In this document: positions 57,629 to 64,000 of the stretch, piece by piece
Layout: each line of letters starts with the position of its first letter
Numbering within the stretch: position 1 is the first letter of the stretch
Origin: Clostridium sp. HBUAS56010
Lineage (GTDB): Bacteria; Bacillota; Clostridia; Lachnospirales; Lachnospiraceae
Length of the DNA: 64,000 bases
Reading direction: 5' to 3'
Assembly (NCBI RefSeq): GCF_007115105.1
Contig: NZ_SULJ01000008.1
Location: 1-64,000, forward strand
Program-made: the position numbers and the translations under genes
Notes under the pieces: model-generated
Told to the model about the DNA's origin: nothing
Seen by the model: only the letters and a program-made list of their open reading frames with translations
Database searches by the model: none

Positions 57629-60277
57629 ATGAATTACGGCAAACAAGCGACAGAGAAGAAGATCCGATCTGCCAATTCAAAAGCAGGGAAATACACCACC
57701 AAGATTTTTCTGGCTTTTATAAAAAGTCTATTTGTACTATGCCTGTTGAGCGTGATCGTGATCGCCAGCATTTCTTTTGGTATGCTAAAAGGAATCATAG
57801 ACAATGCTCCTGATGTTGATATATCAACGATTGTCCCAAGTGAATATGCCTCTACTGTCTATGACAGTGCCGGCAACGTTACAGAAACTCTGGTTACTGC
57901 AGGCTCTAACCGGGAAGAAGCCACTTATGAGGAACTTCCCAAGAATCTTATAAACGCTTTTGTTTCCTATGAAGATTCCCGTTACTGGGAACACAACGGA
58001 ATTGACCTTCGTTCCATACTCCGTGCTGTAAGAGGTGTTTTAACAGGCGACTCTTCTGCCGGCGGAGGAAGTACGATCACCCAGCAGCTCATCAAAAACA
58101 GCGTGTTTGGGGGCGGTATGGAAAAAAGTTTCGGAGAGAGACTTGAGCGAAAATTTCAGGAATGGTTTCTGGCTGTTAAAGTAGATGGGATTATGTCCAA
58201 GGAGCAGATCATTACCAATTATTTAAATACCATTAATCTGGGGAACAACTCTTTAGGAGTCAAAGTTGCTGCCAAAAGATACTTTAATAAGGATGTAAAG
58301 GATCTGACTTTGTCTGAATGTACAGTTCTGGCTGGAATTACCCAGAACCCTTCCAAGTTCAATCCTATTACAGGTCAAAAAGCCAATTCCGCCAAGCAAA
58401 AGGTAATCCTTCAATATATGTTCGATCAGGGTTACATTTCAAAAGAAGAGGAAGAACAGGCTCTTGCCGATGACGTTTACTCCAGAATCCAGAATGTGGA
58501 CATGGCTGCCAAGGAGTCCTCTACCCCATACAGTTATTTTACCGATGAACTGGTGGAACAGGTCATAAAGGCGATGAAGGATCAACTGGGGTATACCGAT
58601 ACCCAGGCGCACAATATGCTCTACAGCGGCGGATTATCCATCTATACGACCCAGGATCCTAAGATCCAGACTGTGGTTGATGAAGAGATCAGCAATCCTG
58701 AGAACTATGGAGCTGCCCGATATTCCATAGAATACCGGCTGTCAGTGACCCATAAGGACGGAACTACCAATCATTATTCGGAAGAACACATCAAGCGTTT
58801 TCACAGGGAAAACAAGGCTTCCGGCTTTGATGGTTTATACAATTCAGAAGATGAGATCAAAGCAGATCTTGACGCCTTTAAGGCAGATCTTTTAAAAGAG
58901 GGGGACAACATCATCGGGGAAAGCCTTCACAAGACGTTAGAGCCTCAGGCTTCTTTTGTTATTATGGATCAAAGAACCGGCGAGGTAAAGGCCATAAGCG
59001 GCGGACGGGGAGAAAAGACAGCCAGTCTGACACTAAACCGTGCAACCAAAACTTATCGCCAGCCTGGTTCCACTTTTAAGATTCTAACTGCTTTTGCTCC
59101 TGCCATCGACACCAGCGGGGCTACACTGGGAACGGTTTATTATGACTCTGTTTACCGGATCGGCAATAAAACCTTCTCTAACTGGTACAGTTCAGGATAT
59201 CAGGGATATTCCAGCATCCGGGATGGAATTGTTTATTCCATGAACATTGTTGCAGTCCGGTGCCTGATGGAGACGGTAACACCACAATTAGGTGTGGAAT
59301 ACGCCAAGAACTTCGGAATCAGTTCTCTGACCGATACGGATTACAACCCGGCACTGGCACTTGGCGGAATTACAAAAGGTGTCACGAATTTAGAACTGAC
59401 CGGCGCCTTTGCCACAGTTGCCAACGGCGGTGTGTATACAAAACCTGTGTTTTTTACGAAAATCCTAGACCATGATGGAAAGGTTTTAATTGAAAACACA
59501 CCGGAGACACACAGGGTTTTAAAAGATTCCACCGCTTTCCTGCTTACGGATGCTATGGCAGATTCCATGAAAGGCGGAAGAAAGTTCTCCAGCAACGGTC
59601 CTTCTGCAACCAGTACTGCCGCAAGAATTCCAGGAATGTCTGCCGCTGGTAAAAGCGGAACCACAACAGGCAACAACGATATCTGGTTTGTGGGATATAC
59701 CCCTTATTACACCGCTGGAATCTGGGGCGGCTGTGATGATAACCAGAAGCTTACAAAACAAAACGGAGGAACTGCTTTCCATAAAGCAATTTGGCGTAAG
59801 ATCATGACCCGGGTGCATGAGGGAATGTCTGATCCAGGTTTCCCACCTCCAGACAGCATTGAAACTGCAGAGATCTGCAGAAAGTCAGGTAAGCTTCCTG
59901 TTACGGGCGTGTGTACGGAGGACCCAAGAGGCAATCCGGTTTATACAGAGTATTTTGCAAAAGGCACTGTTCCTACGGATGTCTGCAACATTCATGTAAG
60001 GGCAACGGTTTGTGCTGTTTCCCACAAGCTTCCTACTCCTTACTGCCCTGAGCGGACTACTGCCGTCTTTTTAGTATTACCCCCTGGCGAGGAAGGCGAA
60101 ACCGATGATTCCAAATATGCAATGCCTGGATATTGTACGATTCATTCGTCTAACTCCATTATTATTCCACCGGGGAATGTTCCTGATATTCCAGTCAGCC
60201 CGCCGGAACGTCTGCCCTATGAACCAGGACCTGTCCCCCAGGCACCTGGAGGCGGGTTCTGGCCCTGGGAACGCTAA
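57629..60277 (+). CDS. Class A penicillin-binding protein (PBP1A type)
   Basis: This bifunctional enzyme builds and cross-links peptidoglycan. The 882-residue protein has a cytoplasmic start, one membrane helix (SLFVLCLLSVIVIASISFGM, about 32 to 51), and the GT51 domain with EDSRYWEHNGID and GGGSTITQQLIKN. The transpeptidase shows STFK (the nucleophile Ser in QPGSTFKILT), SMN (YSMNIVAVR) and KSGTT in place of KTGT. A Cys-rich and Pro-rich tail (GVCTEDPRG, TVCAVSHKLPTPYC, PPGNVPDIPVSPPERL) follows. The start at 57629 follows AAAAGGAGGTTTCCT. Confidence 0.96.
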   Translation: MNYGKQATEKKIRSANSKAGKYTTKIFLAFIKSLFVLCLLSVIVIASISFGMLKGIIDNAPDVDISTIVPSEYASTVYDSAGNVTETLVTAGSNREEATYEELPKNLINAFVSYEDSRYWEHNGIDLRSILRAVRGVLTGDSSAGGGSTITQQLIKNSVFGGGMEKSFGERLERKFQEWFLAVKVDGIMSKEQIITNYLNTINLGNNSLGVKVAAKRYFNKDVKDLTLSECTVLAGITQNPSKFNPITGQKANSAKQKVILQYMFDQGYISKEEEEQALADDVYSRIQNVDMAAKESSTPYSYFTDELVEQVIKAMKDQLGYTDTQAHNMLYSGGLSIYTTQDPKIQTVVDEEISNPENYGAARYSIEYRLSVTHKDGTTNHYSEEHIKRFHRENKASGFDGLYNSEDEIKADLDAFKADLLKEGDNIIGESLHKTLEPQASFVIMDQRTGEVKAISGGRGEKTASLTLNRATKTYRQPGSTFKILTAFAPAIDTSGATLGTVYYDSVYRIGNKTFSNWYSSGYQGYSSIRDGIVYSMNIVAVRCLMETVTPQLGVEYAKNFGISSLTDTDYNPALALGGITKGVTNLELTGAFATVANGGVYTKPVFFTKILDHDGKVLIENTPETHRVLKDSTAFLLTDAMADSMKGGRKFSSNGPSATSTAARIPGMSAAGKSGTTTGNNDIWFVGYTPYYTAGIWGGCDDNQKLTKQNGGTAFHKAIWRKIMTRVHEGMSDPGFPPPDSIETAEICRKSGKLPVTGVCTEDPRGNPVYTEYFAKGTVPTDVCNIHVRATVCAVSHKLPTPYCPERTTAVFLVLPPGEEGETDDSKYAMPGYCTIHSSNSIIIPPGNVPDIPVSPPERLPYEPGPVPQAPGGGFWPWER

Positions 60278-60303
60278 AGAATTGGTGATTAACTCACTAA
60301 TTT

Positions 60304-61149
60304 CTAGGTTGTAAGAAAACTGCTTGTTTCAACATGTGTGTTACAGCAGGATTGCTGTGAATAAAGGGTTAAGTCATCTCTTACGTCTTTGATTAGAGGG
60401 GAATTACCGCAGACTTTGCAGGTTTTATTAGGGGAACGGTAGGTTATAGTTCTGAAATTCATTTTTAAGGCATCAAATACCAGCATTCTTCCGATGAGCA
60501 GGTCTCCGGTTTTTAGTATATATTTCAGGGCTTCCAAGGCTTGCAGGCTTCCGATGATGCCTCCCATTGCTCCCAGGACTCCGGCCTGGGAGCAATTCGG
60601 GACTGCATCTTTTGGAGGAATCTCTTCAAATATACAACGATAGCAGGGACCTTTTTCTGGTACATAGGTCATGAGCTGCCCTTCAAACCTCAGAATTCCT
60701 CCATGAGTGAATGCCTTTCTGGCTATGACACAGGCATCGTTTATCAAGAATTTTGTTGGAAAATTATCGGTTCCGTCAATGATAAAGTCGTATTCCTGAA
60801 TAATATCCATAATATTATCTGGCTGAATGCGGGTAGAATGGGTTTTTACGGTTATACCAGGATTGATTTCATGTATGGCTTGTTTAGCTGATTCTGTCTT
60901 GTCTGTTCCGACAGCTTTTGTTTTATGGATAATTTGTCTTTGAAGGTTGGATAGTTCCACCTTATCATCATCTGCAATTCCTATGGTCCCAACACCAGCG
61001 GCGGCTAAATACAATGCCGCGGGTGCTCCCAGTCCCCCTGCACCAATGATTAATATTTTGCTCTCTAAGAGAGCTTTTTGTCCTTTAACTCCTACATTTT
61101 TAAGTAAAATATGTCTGGAATAACGTTCAATTTCTTGTGCTGATAACAT
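60304..61149 (-). CDS. thiF: ThiF/MoeB-type adenylyltransferase
   Basis: It adenylates a ubiquitin-like sulfur carrier, here most likely ThiS. The 281-residue protein has the ATP site IIGAGGLGAPAALYLA (34 to 49), R-x-x-(R)H motifs (YSRHILL, NLQRQIIH), the catalytic Cys region (CSQAGVLGAMGGIIG), DGTDNFPTKFLIND, and two CxxC zinc pairs (CYRC, CKVC). It lies at the end of thiG-thiH-thiE-rhodanese on the minus strand, which argues for ThiF and against MoeB. The C-terminal tail (SQQSCCNTHVE) is Cys-rich and unusual. Confidence 0.88.
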   Translation of the reverse strand: MLSAQEIERYSRHILLKNVGVKGQKALLESKILIIGAGGLGAPAALYLAAAGVGTIGIADDDKVELSNLQRQIIHKTKAVGTDKTESAKQAIHEINPGITVKTHSTRIQPDNIMDIIQEYDFIIDGTDNFPTKFLINDACVIARKAFTHGGILRFEGQLMTYVPEKGPCYRCIFEEIPPKDAVPNCSQAGVLGAMGGIIGSLQALEALKYILKTGDLLIGRMLVFDALKMNFRTITYRSPNKTCKVCGNSPLIKDVRDDLTLYSQQSCCNTHVETSSFLTT

Positions 61150-61234
61150 TGCTTATTACCTCCGATATGGTCTTTTTTAACGGGAAAGCCAGACGTTACT
61201 TGGGCTTGGAATCTGATAATGGAATTTTATGCTT

Positions 61235-61585
61235 CTATTTCTTCTCGCATTGTACCTGATCTTTCAGCCAGCCGCAAAATCCATCAGTTAAGTTGTAAGC
61301 CTCGTATTGCGCATCTATCAGTAATTCTACAATCTCACTGCTTATTTCTCCCTTTTGACAGCATACAATGACTGGTTTGTCTTGAGGAATTTCATAGAGC
61401 TTTGCGGCTTCTTTTGGAAATGGGATGTTGATGGAACCGGGAATGTTGCCGGTCTGAAAGACTACAGAATCCCGTATGTCTACCATCAGATAATCTTGTT
61501 TTTCAAATATCTTCATCTGAGCCAAACTCAGATTCTTTCCATTTTCTTCCTGGGGAAATAATCTTTTATTTGCTTTGATCTGCAT
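61235..61585 (-). CDS. Single-domain rhodanese in the thiamine operon
   Basis: The 116-residue protein has the rhodanese fold (YLMVDIRDSVVFQTGNIPGSINIPF) and the active-site loop VCCQKGEIS, with Cys in the sulfur-accepting position. It likely passes sulfur to the ThiF/ThiS system, as the rhodanese domain of ThiI does elsewhere. The start at 61585 follows AGAGGAACCAT. It lies between thiE and thiF, with short gaps, and would be co-transcribed. Confidence 0.88.
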   Translation of the reverse strand: MQIKANKRLFPQEENGKNLSLAQMKIFEKQDYLMVDIRDSVVFQTGNIPGSINIPFPKEAAKLYEIPQDKPVIVCCQKGEISSEIVELLIDAQYEAYNLTDGFCGWLKDQVQCEKK

Positions 61586-61601
61586 ATGGTTCCTCTTTTC
61601 T

Positions 61602-62231
61602 TCAAGTTTCACCTGGATTACCAATCTTACTGCGGAGAGAACCTTCTATTGCGTTTACCAATTCATCTGGATTACTGCTTTTCATGAACTGGGACATCAT
61701 ACAGACTCCTGTGGCCCCTGCTTCCAGGCATTGACCGGCATTTCCCATGTCAATGCCGCCTAATGCGTACACCGAGATGGATACAGAATTGCAGACTTGT
61801 CTCAAATAAGCAAGACCTCGTGGAGGTACTCCTTTTTTACAGTCCGTTTGAAAAACATGGCCGGCGGTGATATAGGTAGCTCCTAAGGATTGGGCTTCCA
61901 GAGCTTCTTCCGCTGTATGAGTGGAGCATCCTATGGTTGGAAAATTTTGTTGTGCTTCAAGGTAAACCTGCCTTAGCTGAAACAGAGGTAAATGAATGCC
62001 ATCTGCCCCTTGTTTTATTGCTGTCATTATGTATGTATGATAAATACAACGAACCTGCTTTTTCTTACAGATATCAGATACTTCTGCGGCCAGTTTCTCA
62101 TATTCTTTCTCCAATAAATCTTTTTCCCTTAAAATAATCGCTTCAGGACCTGCATCTGCTACTTTTTCTATTTGCCGGAGAAAGTTGTCTCCGGCAAGAC
62201 TGCGATTTGTAATACACAGAACGTTAGACAT
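61602..62231 (-). CDS. thiE: Thiamine phosphate synthase (ThiE/TenI family)
   Basis: It couples the thiazole and pyrimidine parts. The 209-residue barrel has LCITNRSLAGDNF, AIILREKDLLEKEYEKLA, GADGIHLP, GCSTHTAEEA, ITAGHVFQT and VYALGGIDMGNAGQCLEAGATGVCMMS. The family's usual S(V)H.. and K-P-G-x-G-L-x-x-L are partly changed (KKGVPPRGLAYL), so a TenI-like thiazole tautomerase role is possible. It overlaps the thiH end by eight bases. Confidence 0.85.
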   Translation of the reverse strand: MSNVLCITNRSLAGDNFLRQIEKVADAGPEAIILREKDLLEKEYEKLAAEVSDICKKKQVRCIYHTYIMTAIKQGADGIHLPLFQLRQVYLEAQQNFPTIGCSTHTAEEALEAQSLGATYITAGHVFQTDCKKGVPPRGLAYLRQVCNSVSISVYALGGIDMGNAGQCLEAGATGVCMMSQFMKSSNPDELVNAIEGSLRSKIGNPGET

Positions 62232-63477
62232 AGATATAATCGTTTAAAACAGGCTGCAGACCCTCGGACTTGATATCACGGTACATGGCATCCAGAGTTC
62301 TTTCATCGACAATTTCAAACTGCTCATCTCCTGCATCCTGTTTATCCTTCCCTTCATACTTGTTTTCGTGATCCCCAATTCCCGTAGAAACTCCTGCTGA
62401 TACCTTTGTTGCGGCAATTTTTACAATTCCATTGCGAAAATCCTGGCTTTCTCTTGAAGAAACCGTTATCCCAACGTAAGGGAGGAAAATACGATAAGCA
62501 CACAAAATCTGACACAACTGGGTTTCATTAACGTCTAGGGATCTGATGTTCGTATTATTAACAATAGGCCTTAAACGGGGGCAGGATAAAGAATATTCCA
62601 CGTGAGGATACTTTTTTTGGAGATAGTATACATGCATTGCGGTCGCAAGCGCATCCTGGCGAAAATCCCCGAGACCAAGCAATGCGGACATACCTACCCC
62701 TCGCATACCTCCTATAATGGCACGCTCCTGTGCTTCAAAACGATATGGAAAAATCCGTTTGCGTCCCAGCAAATGCAGATTTTCGTATCGATCGGAGTCA
62801 TAGGTCTCTTGAAAGACCGTTATGTAATCCACGCCACACTGGTGAAGATACCGGTACTCATCCACATTGACCGGGTAGATCTCCAGTCCAATATTGCGAA
62901 AGTACTTTTTTCCCAGTCTGCACGCTTTACCAATGTATTCCACATCGCTTTTTTCAGGACTTTCACCTGTAAGGATCAGAATTTCTTCAATACCAGAATC
63001 AGCAATTACTTTCATTTCGTGCTCTATTTCCTGCATGTCCAGTTTTTTACGCACAATATCATTGTAACAGTTAAACCCACAGTAAACACAGTAGTTGGTA
63101 CAGTAATTAGCAATATAGAGAGGCGTGAACACATAGACTGTATTTCCAAAAAACCTTCCAGTCTCCTGCTTAGCCCTCAGTGCCATTTTTTCTAGAAAAG
63201 GCAATGCTGCCGGGGATAAAAGAGCTTTAAAATCTTCCGTGCTGCAAGTTTCATGACCCAGAGCTCTTTTTACATCCTCCTGAGTATAGCGGCTGCAGTC
63301 GTAAGAATTCATGGTCTTCATGACTTTTGTCATAATATCAGAGGAAAGCTGGTCCATATCTGGCAGATATTCCATATGATTGGTCCGGCTTGCCGGATCT
63401 GCTTCTAATAAGTGCTTCTTTCTGTTTGCGGCTGGACTTAACCTGCCGGAATCTATTAAAAAACTATTTTCATCCAT
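62224..63477 (-). CDS. thiH: 2-Iminoacetate synthase (radical SAM)
   Basis: It cleaves tyrosine to dehydroglycine for the thiazole ring, oxygen-sensitive and typical of anaerobes. The 4Fe-4S motif is CTNYCVYCGF (Cys-x3-Cys-x2-Cys, about 127 to 136). LTGESPEKSDVEYIG, VDYITVFQETYD and GMSALLGLGDFRQDALA are ThiH hallmarks. The length of 417 is slightly long because of an N-terminal extension and an acidic stretch near 385 (GDHENKYEGKDKQDAGDEQ). Between thiG and thiE. Confidence 0.94.
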   Translation of the reverse strand: MDENSFLIDSGRLSPAANRKKHLLEADPASRTNHMEYLPDMDQLSSDIMTKVMKTMNSYDCSRYTQEDVKRALGHETCSTEDFKALLSPAALPFLEKMALRAKQETGRFFGNTVYVFTPLYIANYCTNYCVYCGFNCYNDIVRKKLDMQEIEHEMKVIADSGIEEILILTGESPEKSDVEYIGKACRLGKKYFRNIGLEIYPVNVDEYRYLHQCGVDYITVFQETYDSDRYENLHLLGRKRIFPYRFEAQERAIIGGMRGVGMSALLGLGDFRQDALATAMHVYYLQKKYPHVEYSLSCPRLRPIVNNTNIRSLDVNETQLCQILCAYRIFLPYVGITVSSRESQDFRNGIVKIAATKVSAGVSTGIGDHENKYEGKDKQDAGDEQFEIVDERTLDAMYRDIKSEGLQPVLNDYIYV

Positions 63478-63536
63478 TCTATTTCACTCCAATTTATTTT
63501 ACTTTTCACAACTTAGTCAATGATTCAAAGATTTCA

Positions 63537-64000
63537 TTAATCTCTTAAAAATCCTGTCAGGGGATCAGAAGAAGCTGCTCCTCTTTCCAAGACTCTTCCA
63601 AGACCAGACAGATAGGCTTGTCTGCCAGAGCATACCGCATGCCGAAAAGCAGATGCCATTAAGGGAATATCTCCTGCTGTTGCAATGGCAGTATTGGCCA
63701 TAACCGCCGCTGCTCCCATCTCCATTGCGGCACATGCCTCTGACGGTTTGCCGATTCCTGCATCCACGATAATGGGAACATCAATTTCGTCAATCAGTAT
63801 CTGAATAAATTCTTTTGTGGCAAGGCCTTTGTTGGATCCAATAGGTGCCGCAAGGGGCATGACAGAGGCTGCTCCCGCATTGACCAAATCCCTGGCCGCA
63901 TACAGATCCGGATACATATAAGCCAGTACCGTGAACCCTTCCTTTGCCAGCTGCTCTGTGGCTTTGACTGTTTCTGCATTATCAGGAAGCAAATATTTAG
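63537..64000 (-). CDS. thiG: Thiazole synthase, C-terminal part (cut by window edge)
   Basis: ThiG builds the thiazole phosphate from deoxyxylulose phosphate, dehydroglycine and ThiS thiocarboxylate. The visible C-terminal 154 codons hold [60 protein letters not shown] and [15 protein letters not shown], all typical. The frame stays open to the window end, where the catalytic Lys part and start lie outside. First visible gene of the thi operon; thiS is probably upstream. Confidence 0.94.
   Translation of the reverse strand, partial: KYLLPDNAETVKATEQLAKEGFTVLAYMYPDLYAARDLVNAGAASVMPLAAPIGSNKGLATKEFIQILIDEIDVPIIVDAGIGKPSEACAAMEMGAAAVMANTAIATAGDIPLMASAFRHAVCSGRQAYLSGLGRVLERGAASSDPLTGFLRD

Noticed and set aside
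1-64000. CRISPR arrays, rRNA genes and complete tRNA genes
   Set aside because: No regularly spaced repeats, no rRNA sequence and no full cloverleaf were found; only the T-arm-like element at 8552 was kept as a question.

Overview
The window looks like the chromosome of a low- to mid-GC Gram-positive anaerobe of the Clostridia, most likely a Lachnospiraceae (Lacrimispora/Clostridium-type). The pointers are a class 1B dihydroorotate dehydrogenase with a PyrK subunit, Rex, a lysine riboswitch upstream of dapA, CIRCE control of Hsp20, strong AGGAGG ribosome binding sites, choline-binding-type cell-wall repeats, and thiH (anaerobic thiamine synthesis) instead of thiO. No rRNA, complete tRNA or CRISPR array is visible.

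Positions 1 to about 18.2 kb are accessory DNA, AT-rich and full of small genes. It starts with the end of an IS3-family element that truncates another gene. Next come a cell-wall-binding protein, a ParB-like gene remnant, a cassette with a PIN-domain protein, a DUF4365/PD-(D/E)XK-type nuclease, a proteasome-like Ntn-hydrolase and a zinc-ribbon protein, a serine resolvase with repeats upstream, and a phage/plasmid-like control region. In that region an XRE regulator sits between promoters whose spacers are palindromes. Then follow a J-domain protein, a DUF6414-like protein, two overlapping tyrosine recombinases, an HNH/AP2-like protein, and a small operon with HU-like and cold-shock-like proteins. 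The island ends inside a gene whose first codons match pyrE, so pyrE appears to be interrupted right after pyrF-pyrK-pyrD.

From 18.5 kb on the window is ordinary, dense chromosome. It holds pyrimidine synthesis (pyrF-pyrK-pyrD), a YkgJ cysteine-cluster protein, hsp20, a VanH-like D-2-hydroxyacid dehydrogenase, and a TauABC-type transporter led by a LysR regulator and divergent from an alkaline-phosphatase-superfamily phosphodiesterase. Further on are nitroreductases, oligoendopeptidase F, YebC, a CNNM/CorC protein, alr-mazF without a visible mazE, the NAD(P)HX repair enzyme, rex, an ABC-F ATPase, purA, and purC-purF-purB. Then come dapA-dapB behind a lysine riboswitch, cobO, a two-OB-fold Ssb-like protein, typA, a YigZ protein, a class A penicillin-binding protein, and a thiamine operon (thiG-thiH-thiE-rhodanese-thiF) cut by the right edge.

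Most chromosomal genes are on the minus strand in short operons separated by clear intrinsic terminators. The strongest leads for something undescribed lie in the island: the Ntn-hydrolase cassette, the operator-in-spacer promoters, a tRNA-like mini-structure, and the pyrE junction. In the chromosome the phosphodiesterase/transporter locus has no assignable substrate.
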